Assembly: GCA_028277405.1 (NCBI GenBank)
Contig: JANQGH010000100.1
Location: 310,001 to 374,000, forward strand
Reading direction: 5' to 3'
DNA from: Alphaproteobacteria bacterium
GTDB taxonomy: Bacteria > Pseudomonadota > Alphaproteobacteria > DSM-16000 > Inquilinaceae
DNA length: 64,000 bases
Shown here: piece after piece, positions 17,236 to 25,883 of the stretch
Position numbering within the stretch: position 1 is the first letter of the stretch
Layout of the letters: the number at the start of each line of letters is the position of its first letter
Notes under the pieces: generated by a model
What the model was told of the DNA's origin: nothing
Seen by the model: only the letters and a program-made list of their open reading frames with translations
Database searches by the model: none
Program-made: the position numbers and the translations under genes

Positions 17236-18108
17236 CTATTCGGCCGTTTCGGCCAGTCTCAGGATGTACTGGCCGTAGGTTGTCTTCGCCAGCGGCTTGG
17301 CGAGATCTGCCAGTTGACGGGCGTCGATGAACCCTTGCGTGAACGCGATTTCTTCCAAACAGGCGATCTGCAGCCCTTGGCGGTGCTGAACCGTGCGCAC
17401 GAATTCCGACGCCTCCAGCAGAGAGTCGTGGGTGCCGGTGTCCAGCCACGCATAGCCCCGGCCAAGCTGCTCCACGGTCAGAGCCCCGCGCTCCAGATAG
17501 ACCCGGTTGACGTCCGTGATTTCCAGTTCGCCGCGTGCGGACGGTGTCAGGCTGGCGGCAATCGACACGGCATCGCCGTCATAGGCGTAAAGCCCGGTCA
17601 CCGCCCAGTTGGATTTCGGGACGCTCGGCTTCTCCTCGATCGACAGAGCCCTTTGGCTTTCGTCGATTTCGACGACGCCATACCGTTCCGGGTCGTTAAC
17701 TTCATAAGCGAAGATCAGCCCGCCTTCGGTCAGACTGCTGGCCCGCCTCAGCGCTTCTGTGAGGCCGTGACCGAAAAAAACATTATCGCCCAGGACCAGC
17801 ATCAGGGGCTGGCCAGCGAGAAATTCGGCCCCGAGGATCAGGGCCTCCGCAATGCCACGTGGCTCATGTTGGACACGATATGACAGCGACAAGCCCCACT
17901 GTTGCCCATCGCCCAGCAAGTGCTTCAGGCTCGGCAAGTCCTGTTCGCGGCCGATGATCAGGATTTCTCGAATGTCCGCCAGCATGAGGATCGACAACGG
18001 ATAGTAGATCATCGGCTTGTCGTAGACGGGCAGCAGTTGCTTGTTGACCGCCAGCGTGGCCGGAAACAGGCGGCTGCCGGTGCCGCCGGCCAAGACAATA
18101 CCCTTCAT
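17236..18108 (-). CDS. rfbA: Glucose-1-phosphate thymidylyltransferase RfbA/RmlA
   Basis: 290-residue nucleotidyltransferase making dTDP-glucose from glucose-1-phosphate and dTTP, the first step to dTDP-L-rhamnose. The signature GIVLAGGTGSRLFPAT is at the N-terminus, followed by VNKQLLPVYDKPMIYYPL and the GDNVFFG metal-binding block. ATGA overlaps the rfbD stop, so the genes are co-translated. It is the last gene of the rfbB-rfbD-rfbA operon. Confidence 0.95.
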   Translation of the reverse strand: MKGIVLAGGTGSRLFPATLAVNKQLLPVYDKPMIYYPLSILMLADIREILIIGREQDLPSLKHLLGDGQQWGLSLSYRVQHEPRGIAEALILGAEFLAGQPLMLVLGDNVFFGHGLTEALRRASSLTEGGLIFAYEVNDPERYGVVEIDESQRALSIEEKPSVPKSNWAVTGLYAYDGDAVSIAASLTPSARGELEITDVNRVYLERGALTVEQLGRGYAWLDTGTHDSLLEASEFVRTVQHRQGLQIACLEEIAFTQGFIDARQLADLAKPLAKTTYGQYILRLAETAE

Positions 18109-19010
18109 GGTGAGGTCTCTCTCAGATCTTCGATGATTGCGGCGACAATTGACGGCAGGGCCGATCGCCAGGCGATGGGCGGAATGCCAAGCACGCTGGC
18201 CGCTCGTGCGCCGGCAAGGCGGCTATTCGCGGGCCGGCGGGCCGGTGTCGGCCATTGCGCGGTTGGGATGGCCGTCAACTCGGGGCGCGGCCAATCAGGC
18301 GCAACGGTTTCCGCCGCTTCGAATATCGCCGTTGCCAATCCGTGCCAGCTCACCGGCTCGTCGCCCGACACGTGATAGGTTCCGTAAGGCGCGCCAGCAG
18401 ATTCATGACGCCAGCGATCCATCAGCGTGAGGACAGCGGCGGCCAAGCCGGGTGTCGGCGCGGGCGTGCCGATCTGATCGTCGACCACGCTAAGGCGGCT
18501 GTTGGTCATGGCCGCGCGCAGCATGGTTCGGACAAAGTTGGCGCGATGCGGGCCGAACACCCAGGCCGTCCGCCAGATCCAGTGGTCGGCGCCACTCGCT
18601 CGGATCGCGTCCTCGCCCGCCACCTTGCTGGCGCCGTAGACACCAAGGGGTGCCACCGGATCGTCCTCCGTGTACGGACCGTCCTTGCTGCCGTCGAAAA
18701 CATAGTCGGTCGAGAAATGCAGCAACGGTACCTGCGCGGATCGACAGTAGGCGGCGATTGTCCCGGGCGCCCGCGCATTGACCGCAAAGGCGCTTTCGGG
18801 CTCGCTCTCTGCCTTGTCGACCTGGGTGTAAGCGGCGCAGTTCACGATCATGTCGGGGGCAGAACGCGTCAGCAGGTCCGTCAGCGCTGCGGCATCCGTG
18901 ATGTCGGCCTCTTGCCGGCCGGCCCAGATCGGCTGAACGCCCGGGGGCCAGGCCAGATCGGCCAGGGCCCGCCCCATTTGCCCGTCTCGGCCCAGTACGA
19001 GAATCCGCAT
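18105..19010 (-). CDS. rfbD: dTDP-4-dehydrorhamnose reductase RfbD/RmlD
   Basis: 301-residue extended SDR reducing dTDP-4-dehydro-L-rhamnose to dTDP-L-rhamnose with NAD(P)H. It shows the N-terminal Rossmann turn GRDGQMGRAL, VNCAAYTQVDKAE, the STDYVFDG block, and the catalytic YGASKVAGE (YxxxK). It starts on the base next to the rfbB stop. The product feeds surface polysaccharide assembly. Confidence 0.93.
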   Translation of the reverse strand: MRILVLGRDGQMGRALADLAWPPGVQPIWAGRQEADITDAAALTDLLTRSAPDMIVNCAAYTQVDKAESEPESAFAVNARAPGTIAAYCRSAQVPLLHFSTDYVFDGSKDGPYTEDDPVAPLGVYGASKVAGEDAIRASGADHWIWRTAWVFGPHRANFVRTMLRAAMTNSRLSVVDDQIGTPAPTPGLAAAVLTLMDRWRHESAGAPYGTYHVSGDEPVSWHGLATAIFEAAETVAPDWPRPELTAIPTAQWPTPARRPANSRLAGARAASVLGIPPIAWRSALPSIVAAIIEDLRETSP

Positions 19011-20078
19011 TCAGGCGCCGGCCTGTCGAAGCCCTCGCCGATCGGTCGCACCATCGGCGAGAACCGGACGCCACCATGCTTCGTTGGCGAGGTACCAATC
19101 GATCGTTTCGGTCAAGCCGGCACGGAAGTCTCGGGTCGGTGTCCAGCCCAGCGCCTTTTTGCTATGGCGCGTGTCCATGGCGTAGCGTTGATCATGGCCG
19201 GGCCGGTCGGTCTTGAAGGCGATCAGCGATCGGCGCGTTTCAACCCCGGTCAAGGGTGGCGCACGTTCGTCCAAACGATCGCAAATGGCTTCCACGACGG
19301 CGAGGTTGGCGAGTTCCGCATTGCCGCCAAAGCAGTAGGTCCCGCCGGCCTTGCCGTGTTCGAGCGCGGCCAACAGGCCGGCAACATGGTCGTCGACATG
19401 CAGCCAGTCCCGGACATTGGCGCCCGAGCCGTAGACCGGCAATTCCTCACCGACAAGTCCGCGTATGATCATCAGCGGGATCAACTTTTCGGGGTGCTGA
19501 TAGGGCCCATAGTTGTTCGTGCAGTTGGTCACGATGACGGGCAGACCGAAGGTATGGCCCCAGGCCCGCGCCAGATGGTCCGACGCAGCCTTGCTGGCGG
19601 CATAGGGCGAGCGGGGCGCGTAGGCCGTGGTCTCGCGGAACCTGCCGACCAGCCCCAAACTGCCGAAGACCTCGTCGGTGGAGACATGAAGGAACCGGAA
19701 CGCTTCGCGTCGGCCGTCGCTCAGATCCCGCCAATAGCCAAGCGCCGCATCCAGCAGCCGGCTGGTGCCGACGACATTGGTGTCGATGAACGGTGCAGCG
19801 CCGTCGATGGACCGGTCGACATGGCTCTCAGCCGCAAGGTGCATGATCGCGTCCGGCTGGGTCTCGCTAAGCAGGGCCTCGATCGCCGGTGTGTCGGCGA
19901 TATCCAACCGCGCGAAGCGGTAGCGGGTCGAGGCGTCGATGTCGGCCGGCAGCGATGACGGGACCGCGGCATAGGTCAGCTTGTCGACATTGACCACCGA
20001 CCAATCGGTTTTTGCGATCAAATGCCTGACAAGGGCTGATCCAATGAAGCCGCAACCGCCGGTAATGAGCACTTTCAT
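19011..20078 (-). CDS. rfbB: dTDP-glucose 4,6-dehydratase RfbB/RmlB
   Basis: 355-residue extended SDR converting dTDP-glucose to dTDP-4-keto-6-deoxyglucose. It has GGCGFIGSALVRHL at the N-terminus, HLAAESHVDRSI, the VSTDEVFGSLG block and YAASKAASDHL (catalytic Tyr-Lys). It is the first gene of the operon. The 3,5-epimerase gene rfbC, needed to complete dTDP-L-rhamnose synthesis, is not in the window, so it must be elsewhere or the product is another 6-deoxysugar. Confidence 0.95.
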   Translation of the reverse strand: MKVLITGGCGFIGSALVRHLIAKTDWSVVNVDKLTYAAVPSSLPADIDASTRYRFARLDIADTPAIEALLSETQPDAIMHLAAESHVDRSIDGAAPFIDTNVVGTSRLLDAALGYWRDLSDGRREAFRFLHVSTDEVFGSLGLVGRFRETTAYAPRSPYAASKAASDHLARAWGHTFGLPVIVTNCTNNYGPYQHPEKLIPLMIIRGLVGEELPVYGSGANVRDWLHVDDHVAGLLAALEHGKAGGTYCFGGNAELANLAVVEAICDRLDERAPPLTGVETRRSLIAFKTDRPGHDQRYAMDTRHSKKALGWTPTRDFRAGLTETIDWYLANEAWWRPVLADGATDRRGLRQAGA

Positions 20079-20252
20079 CTGGATACCAATTCAACGATTA
20101 CGCGAATGGACAGCATTTGGAGCGGACCCATGCTCTGTGCCGAGCTCGCTTCGCAATACGCGACATGCCATAGCAGGTCCGGGCGAAGGATCAAGCGGTG
20201 ATACCCGATGATCGCGCCTTGTCTTGGCCAAGAATTACCAGAGTCTGGATCG

Positions 20253-20315
20253 GTCCGTGCAGCCGGCCTGGGCCAGGCAGCGGCCAAAGCACGCACGGAC
20301 GATTGTTTATCAATC
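20253..20315 (+). promoter_or_regulatory. Nested hairpins in the larA upstream region
   Basis: In the 306-nt gap between divergent rfbB and larA, GTCCGTGC (20253-20260) pairs with GCACGGAC (20293-20300). Inside lies a second stem, GCCG plus GCCTG with CAGGC and CGGC (20262-20284, AG bulge). Directly after is GATTG-TTTAT-CAATC (20301-20315). The structures end about 60 nt before the larA Shine-Dalgarno, so they may fold in the larA leader RNA or mark a protein-bound region. They match no riboswitch I know. Confidence 0.4.
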
Positions 20316-20384
20316 CGCGCTTCTCATGCACACTTCAGAGCCATTCGCGGTATCCGCGGGTGATACAGTCGAAGGGAGGGCGTT

Positions 20385-21677
20385 TTGGCTGATATCGAGT
20401 TGGCTTTTGGTCGCGGCGGGTTGGTGGTCGACTTGCCGGATGCCGCAAAGCCGACCGTCATAAGAAAGCGGACCCTGCCGGTGCCGGCCGATCAATCCGC
20501 CGCGATCGAAGCGGCATTGGACAATCCCATCGATGTTGCGGCGCTGTCTGAACTGGCTGCCGAGGCGCGCAGCGCCTGCATCCTGATCTGCGACATCACC
20601 CGGCCGGTCCCCAATGGCCTGTTTCTTCGGCCCCTGATCGAACGGCTGGTCAAGGCCGGCGTGCCGCTGGCGGGGATCACCGTTCTGGTGGCAACGGGCC
20701 TCCACCGCCCCAACCTTGGGGACGAGCTGGCGGAACTGGTCGGCGATCCCTGGGTGCTGGAGCGCGTGTCGGTCGTGAACCATTATGCCCGCGACGAGGC
20801 GGCCCATGTCGATTTCGGCCGTACGGCAACCCGCGATGTTCCCGTCGGCCTCGATCGCCGTTTCGTCGAGGCGGACATCAAGATCGCCACCGGGCTGGTC
20901 GAACCGCATTTCATGGCCGGCTGGTCCGGCGGGCGCAAGGTGGTGGCGCCCGGCATTGCCCGCCACGACACCATTCGCACCTTCCATTCCGCGCGCTTCA
21001 TGGAGGACCCGGGCGCCACCTCATGCAATCTGGACGCCAACCCGCTGCATGAGGAGCAGTTGGAGATCGTCCGCATGCTCGACGGTCCGGTGCTGGCCCT
21101 GAACACGGTCATCGACGAGGAACGGCGCCTGTGCTTCGCCTCGTTCGGCGAGATCCTGTCGAGCCATATGGCCGCGGTCGATTTCGTGCGCGACGCGACC
21201 TCCGTGCCCGCGCCCCGCCGGTACCGCACGGTGGTGACCTCCGCGGCCGGTTATCCGCTGGACAAAACCTACTATCAGACCGTGAAGGGCATGGTGACGC
21301 CGATCGGCGTTCTGGCAGAGGGCGGCGACCTGATCATCGTGTCGGAATGTTCCGAAGGCGTCGGCTCGCCGGAGTTTCGCGCCGCCCAGGAACGGCTGGT
21401 GGCCTTGGGCCCGGAGGCGTTCCTGGCGACGCTGATGGAGAAGTCGTTGGCCGACATCGACGAATGGCAGACCGAAATGCAGCTGAAGCCCATGCGGGTC
21501 GGCCGCATTTCGCTCTACGCACCTGGCCTGCCGGATGCGGACCATGCGGTCACCGGGGTCGAACGGATCGATGACCTGCCGGCCGCGATCGCCGCCGCTA
21601 TGGACCGTCAGGGCGATCCGGAAATCGCGATCATTCCTGAGGGGCCGTACGTGGTGCCCTACTGCGCCGCCGACTAA
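20385..21677 (+). CDS. larA: LarA-family nickel-pincer-dependent 2-hydroxyacid racemase/epimerase
   Basis: 430-residue LarA homologue. LarA interconverts 2-hydroxyacid stereoisomers by hydride transfer on a nickel-pincer nucleotide. Every key residue of the L. plantarum enzyme has a counterpart: R73 in DITRPVP, H107 in ATGLHRP, H175 in EPHF, the cofactor-linked K185 in GGRK, H201 in TFHS, and Q298/K301 in YQTVKG. LarA homologues act on lactate, malate, phenyllactate, gluconate and others, so the substrate is open. The start is a TTG with a strong GGGAGGG just upstream. It leads a tightly overlapped larACEB operon. Confidence 0.9.
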   Translation: MADIELAFGRGGLVVDLPDAAKPTVIRKRTLPVPADQSAAIEAALDNPIDVAALSELAAEARSACILICDITRPVPNGLFLRPLIERLVKAGVPLAGITVLVATGLHRPNLGDELAELVGDPWVLERVSVVNHYARDEAAHVDFGRTATRDVPVGLDRRFVEADIKIATGLVEPHFMAGWSGGRKVVAPGIARHDTIRTFHSARFMEDPGATSCNLDANPLHEEQLEIVRMLDGPVLALNTVIDEERRLCFASFGEILSSHMAAVDFVRDATSVPAPRRYRTVVTSAAGYPLDKTYYQTVKGMVTPIGVLAEGGDLIIVSECSEGVGSPEFRAAQERLVALGPEAFLATLMEKSLADIDEWQTEMQLKPMRVGRISLYAPGLPDADHAVTGVERIDDLPAAIAAAMDRQGDPEIAIIPEGPYVVPYCAAD

Positions 21678-22858
21678 TGACCGCCCGCCACATCCATCTG
21701 GACCCGGTCGGCGGCATCGCCGGCGACATGTTCGTGGCCGCGATATTGAACGCGTTTCCGGACCTGAAAGAGGCCTGTCTCGCCGCCGCCGCCGCGTTGG
21801 TGGGCGACAGCGCTGAGATCCAGCTGCTGGACGCCCGCTCAAAGGGGTTTGCTGGTGCGCAATTGCGGGTCGCGCCGGCGAAGGATGTCCCTGAACGCTC
21901 GTGGCAAGAGATCAAACCCCTCATGGCCGGCTTGCAGCCCGCCGGTGCGGCGGAGCATGCCCTCCAAATCTTCGAACTGCTGGCGGCGGCGGAGGCTTCC
22001 GTCCACGGCGTGCCTGAGGACGCGGTGCATTTCCATGAAGTCGGCGCAATCGATTCGATTGCCGACATCGCGGCGGCCGGCGTTCTGATCGACGCGATCG
22101 ATGCGGCAAGCTGGTCGATCGGGCCGCTGCCCCTGGGCTCTGGCCTGGCGCGCACCGCGCATGGGGCCATTCCGGTGCCGGCGCCCGCGACGGTTCGGCT
22201 GCTGAAGGGGTTTCCGGTGATTGATGACGGCCTGCCGGGCGAGCGCGTCACGCCGACGGGCGCGGCGATCCTGGCGCATCTGCGCCCAAGTCACGTACGA
22301 CCGGCGGGTGCCCTTGGTGAAACCGGCCTGGGGTTGGGCACGCGCGAACTGCCCGACCGGGTCAACGGGTTGCGGGTGCTGGAGATCCGTCTCGACGACA
22401 CGGCGGCCCCGGTCGACCATGTCGCCATTCTGCGCTTCGACATCGACGATCAGCCGGCGGAGGATCTGGCACTCGGTCTCGATCGTCTGCGTGCGCTGCC
22501 TGGGGTCATCGACATCACCCAAACCTCCGCGATCGGCAAGAAGGGCCGGATGGTCGCCCAGATCCGCGTCTTGGCCACCCCGGACCAGGCGGAAAGCGTG
22601 GCTGGCCAGGTCTTTCGCGAGACCACGACGCTGGGCCTTTGCCTCCAACGCGCGGAACGGCGGGTGCTGCACCGTGACGTTGTCGAGCCGGTCACGGGCC
22701 TGCGCGCCAAACGCGCGCTGAGGCCGGGCGGCATGACGGCGAAGGCAGAGCTTGACGATTTGGCCGCGCGGGGCGGCGATGCCGCTGACCGGGCGAGGCT
22801 GCGCGGCGAGATTGAACAGGCCGCGCTCAGCGCGGGCGAACCGGACGTCCCGGAATGA
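21677..22858 (+). CDS. larC: LarC, nickel insertase for the pincer cofactor
   Basis: 393-residue LarC, the CTP-dependent enzyme that inserts nickel into the pyridinium bisthiocarboxylate mononucleotide to complete the LarA cofactor. The N-terminus HLDPVGGIAGDMFVAAILNA, then VHFHEVGAIDSIADIAAAGVLID, and the PVPAPATVRLLKG and TPTGAAIL blocks are characteristic. In L. plantarum larC is split and joined by frameshifting; here it is one uninterrupted frame. Its ATG overlaps the larA stop (TAATG). Confidence 0.92.
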   Translation: MTARHIHLDPVGGIAGDMFVAAILNAFPDLKEACLAAAAALVGDSAEIQLLDARSKGFAGAQLRVAPAKDVPERSWQEIKPLMAGLQPAGAAEHALQIFELLAAAEASVHGVPEDAVHFHEVGAIDSIADIAAAGVLIDAIDAASWSIGPLPLGSGLARTAHGAIPVPAPATVRLLKGFPVIDDGLPGERVTPTGAAILAHLRPSHVRPAGALGETGLGLGTRELPDRVNGLRVLEIRLDDTAAPVDHVAILRFDIDDQPAEDLALGLDRLRALPGVIDITQTSAIGKKGRMVAQIRVLATPDQAESVAGQVFRETTTLGLCLQRAERRVLHRDVVEPVTGLRAKRALRPGGMTAKAELDDLAARGGDAADRARLRGEIEQAALSAGEPDVPE

Positions 22859-23664
22859 ACGCGATCACGCCAAATGGGATGGCCGCCGAGGTGCGGCTCT
22901 CCGGCGTCCTGCAACAGATCGGGCCGCTTGCCGTAGCCGTTTCCGGCGGGGTCGATTCCATGACCTTGGCGCATGTCGCGCACGACTGCCTCGGTGCGGA
23001 CGCGGAAATGATCCATGCCATCTCGCCGGCCGTACCTGGCGCCGCGACCGAACGCGTACGCCGGTATGCCAGCAGGGGCGGCTGGCGGCTGCGGGAGATC
23101 GATGCCGGCGAGTTCGACGACCCGCGCTATCGGGCGAACCCCGCCAACCGGTGCTTTTTCTGCAAGACGAACCTGTACGGCACCATGGCACGCGTGGCCG
23201 GCGGCACGCTGGTTTCGGGCACGAACCTGGACGATCTGGGCGACTGGCGGCCGGGCTTGCAGGCCGCGCAGGATCACGGCGTTCGTCACCCGTTCGTCGA
23301 GGCCAAGATCGACAAGCAAACAGTGCGAGCCATTGCCCGCGCGCGCGGCCTTGACGATCTCGCCGAACTGCCGGCCGCACCGTGCCTGTCGAGCCGGGTC
23401 GAAACCGGGCTGCGGGTAGAGGCGGTCGATCTGGCCGCGATCGACCGGGTCGAGACGACGCTGCGCGGACAGTTCGACGCGGCCGACATCCGTTGTCGTG
23501 TGGTCGCCGGTGGCATTCGCATCGAAATGGATGAAGCCTGTCTCGCCACCTTGACCGAAGACGACTTGGGCGTTGTGCGGCAGATGGCGGCCGGCATTTT
23601 TGCCCGTGCGATCGAGACAGTTTCGGTCGCGCCCTACCGGCGTGGTTCCGCCTTTTTGAGATGA
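22855..23664 (+). CDS. larE: LarE, sulfur transferase for the pincer cofactor
   Basis: 269-residue PP-loop ATP pyrophosphatase that activates the carboxylates of the LarB product and inserts sulfur. The SGGVDS P-loop is at 30-35. PCLSSR places C177 where the sacrificial sulfur-donor Cys (C176) of L. plantarum LarE lies. An extra CFFC pair (C100, C103) is present. The start overlaps the larC stop (ATGA). The C-terminus ends inside the first copy of a small tandem repeat. Confidence 0.92.
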   Translation: MNAITPNGMAAEVRLSGVLQQIGPLAVAVSGGVDSMTLAHVAHDCLGADAEMIHAISPAVPGAATERVRRYASRGGWRLREIDAGEFDDPRYRANPANRCFFCKTNLYGTMARVAGGTLVSGTNLDDLGDWRPGLQAAQDHGVRHPFVEAKIDKQTVRAIARARGLDDLAELPAAPCLSSRVETGLRVEAVDLAAIDRVETTLRGQFDAADIRCRVVAGGIRIEMDEACLATLTEDDLGVVRQMAAGIFARAIETVSVAPYRRGSAFLR

Positions 23665-23684
23665 GGCCGCCTTCTTGAGATGAG
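23648..23684 (+). repeat. 19-nt tandem duplication at the larE-larB junction
   Basis: Two copies of CCGCCTTTTTGAGATGAG (23648-23665 and 23667-23684), one mismatch, period 19 nt. The first copy encodes the end and TGA stop of larE; the second forms the spacer before the GTG of larB and contains GAGATGAG, usable as part of the larB ribosome-binding region. Confidence 0.75.
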
Positions 23685-23690
23685 ACCACT

Positions 23691-24356
23691 GTGAGCTTGG
23701 ACTTTGAACTCGATTTCGACCGCCAAGACCGGATCGGCATGGGCGAGGCCATCTTTTGCGAGGGCAAGTCGTCCGATCAGGTTGCCGGCATTCTCTACGC
23801 GGCGGACCGGCGCGGCGTTTCGCTGTTGCTGACCCGGTGCAGCCCCGCCCTGGTGGCGGCGCTTGAGCCGTCTTTGCGCGAGGCGCTGGACTACGATCCG
23901 GAATCCCGAACCGCCTATTTCGGCACGCCGCCGTCCGTCGTGTCCACGCACGACGTCGCCATCATCACCGCCGGCACGAGCGACCTGCCGGTGGCGCGCG
24001 AGATCGAACGTACGCTGCTGTTCAATCGCTGTGCGCCGCGGCTGGTCGCGGATGTCGGGGTTGCTGGCCTATGGCGGCTTCAGGCGCGGTTGCCGGATGT
24101 GGCCGACTGCAAGGTGATGGTCGTGGTCGCGGGCATGGACGCCGCCTTGCCGACGGTGGTGGGCGGGCTGGTCCCCCAGCCGATTATCGGCGTGCCGAGG
24201 TCGACCGGCTATGGGGCTGCCCGCAACGGCGAAACCGCGCTGATGTCAATGCTGGCAAGCTGCGCACCCGGGTTGACGGTGGTCAATATCGACAATGGCT
24301 ACGGCGCCGCCTGCGCCGCCTTGCGCCTGCTGAAGGCGATCAAGCCGGCCGCTTGA
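23691..24356 (+). CDS. larB: LarB, NaAD carboxylase/hydrolase
   Basis: 221-residue PurE/AIR-carboxylase-like protein. LarB carboxylates the pyridinium ring of nicotinate adenine dinucleotide and hydrolyses the phosphoanhydride, the first step of the nickel-pincer cofactor. Blocks seen: GTSDLPVA, ADVGVAGLWRL, VVVAGMDAALPTVVGGLV and GVPRSTGYG. GTG start. Its TGA lies inside a hairpin shared with the convergent amidohydrolase. Confidence 0.92.
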   Translation: MSLDFELDFDRQDRIGMGEAIFCEGKSSDQVAGILYAADRRGVSLLLTRCSPALVAALEPSLREALDYDPESRTAYFGTPPSVVSTHDVAIITAGTSDLPVAREIERTLLFNRCAPRLVADVGVAGLWRLQARLPDVADCKVMVVVAGMDAALPTVVGGLVPQPIIGVPRSTGYGAARNGETALMSMLASCAPGLTVVNIDNGYGAACAALRLLKAIKPAA

Positions 24357-24376
24357 AGCCAGTTCAATGGCGGCCG
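24346..24376. terminator. Bidirectional hairpin over convergent larB and amidohydrolase stops
   Basis: CGGCCGC-TTGAA pairs with TTCAA-(TG)-GCGGCCG around a GCCAG loop: a 12-bp stem with a 2-nt bulge. The larB TGA (24354-24356) and the opposing gene's TGA (24364-24366) sit symmetrically in the two arms, so one structure could end both transcripts. No T-tract is present. Confidence 0.55.
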
Positions 24377-25848
24377 ATGCCCCGATAGGCGCCGGCCTTG
24401 TAGTAAGCGCGCAGGGCCTCCCTATGGCGGTTGATCAGCGTTCGCCGCCGCTCGAACTCGCCTGAACGGACGATGGCAAGCGCCTGGTCATGAGCTTCCT
24501 GTTCAAGCGCCGGCAGGTCGACGCCCAAGGCCTTGCCGTCGGCGACGATCTGTCGGCCGCCAACATAGAGCTCGCGCACATCGGCCATGGTCATGCGGGC
24601 GAGCAGCATCTCGACCAAGTCCTCCGGCGGCACGAGCCAGTCGGCGGTCATGGTTGAGCGGTCCAGCACCAGGATGTCGGCGCGATTGCCCGTCACCAGA
24701 CGGCCGGCGTCGGACGAGTTGTCGAACGTCTCGTAACCTTGGCAGGACGCGGCGTGAAACAACGCCCCGCGATCGAGTTGGTCGTCGACGCTATGGCCCT
24801 GATGCAGCCAGTTGAACAGGCGCATGTCGCGCAGCGCGTCGCCATCGTCGTCGACCGACGTACCGTCGAGCCCGATGGCGAATTTGGTGCCGGCGGCAAG
24901 GAAGCGGTCGACCGGCGCGATGCCGGATCGTAACCGCAGGTTCGATGCCGTGTTCACCGAGACCGTGACGCCGCGCTCCGCCAGCAACGCGCATTCGTCC
25001 GGCGTCAGCCAGACCCCGTGGGCGACGGTCAGCCGAGGGGACAGGAAGCCGATGCTGTCCAGAAACCGGACCACACCGCCCTCATAGACGCTGTCCGACC
25101 AGTCCCGCTGGATCTTGGTTTCCAGGAGATGCATGTGGATGCGACGCCCGGTTCTGGCGGACGCGTCGGCGATCGCCGCCAGTGTGTCGTCCTGGCACCA
25201 TTGCGGCCCGATCGGCCCGTATTGGGGTCGGAAACCGTCGCTGCCGTAAGCCTGCTCGATGATGTCGACCCTGGCCAACTGGTCCGCCGCCGGCTTGTAG
25301 CTCGGCGTCCATTGGACGATTTCGGCCCAGTCGTCCGGATCGTGAAACGGCGCCACCGCCTCCGGCCCGCCATAGGCGAACGGGTTGCGGTCGGTGATCG
25401 GGCAGGAAAAGGCGACGCGGATGCCGACCTCCCGCGCGGCCCTGGCCACACCCTCCGCCTCCTCGACCAGCCGGTCGGCGTTGAAGGAGTTGTGACAATG
25501 GTTCGCGACCGCGATGCCCGATTGGGCCATGCGCGCGAACGCGATGGCGGCAATGATATAGGGGTCGACCGGCGGTTCCAGCCGCAGGCTCGCGGCCCAA
25601 AGCTCCAGCGCGTCATCCATCGCCCCATAGGCCAGCGTGCGGTGGCCCCGGCCATGATCATGGGCATTCACCAGCGCCGGCAACGCGATCAGGTTTGCGC
25701 GGTCAGCCGGCACGCTCGTCTTCGGCACGATCCGATCGACGCGGCCATCGACGACTGCAATCTCGCCCGGCCCCGCGTCCGGCGCCGCGCCTGGATCGGC
25801 CAGGATGTGACCGACGGCGATGCGGTGTTCGGGCGGGCTGGTGGTCAT
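24364..25848 (-). CDS. Amidohydrolase-family metal-dependent deaminase/hydrolase
   Basis: 494-residue amidohydrolase of the cytosine/guanine-deaminase-like (SsnA/TrzN) branch. Metal-binding landmarks are NAHDHGRG (HxH), HMHLLET, AHGVWL and LDGTS (Asp). A small N-terminal beta-sandwich domain and a C-terminal segment after GNRADILVLDRST complete the fold. Substrate unknown; relatives deaminate or dechlorinate purines, pyrimidines or triazines. It is divergent from the ABC importer operon starting at 26116, so the two are probably co-regulated and may act on the same imported compound. Confidence 0.82.
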   Translation of the reverse strand: MTTSPPEHRIAVGHILADPGAAPDAGPGEIAVVDGRVDRIVPKTSVPADRANLIALPALVNAHDHGRGHRTLAYGAMDDALELWAASLRLEPPVDPYIIAAIAFARMAQSGIAVANHCHNSFNADRLVEEAEGVARAAREVGIRVAFSCPITDRNPFAYGGPEAVAPFHDPDDWAEIVQWTPSYKPAADQLARVDIIEQAYGSDGFRPQYGPIGPQWCQDDTLAAIADASARTGRRIHMHLLETKIQRDWSDSVYEGGVVRFLDSIGFLSPRLTVAHGVWLTPDECALLAERGVTVSVNTASNLRLRSGIAPVDRFLAAGTKFAIGLDGTSVDDDGDALRDMRLFNWLHQGHSVDDQLDRGALFHAASCQGYETFDNSSDAGRLVTGNRADILVLDRSTMTADWLVPPEDLVEMLLARMTMADVRELYVGGRQIVADGKALGVDLPALEQEAHDQALAIVRSGEFERRRTLINRHREALRAYYKAGAYRGIGRH

Positions 25849-25883
25849 GGCTGTTTCCTAGGCACGGATCAGGCAAGGAGGCC

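Noticed and set aside
20253..20315. Known nickel/cobalt riboswitch upstream of larA
   Set aside because: Hairpins are present but I could not match the conserved junctions of the NiCo class, so no class is assigned.
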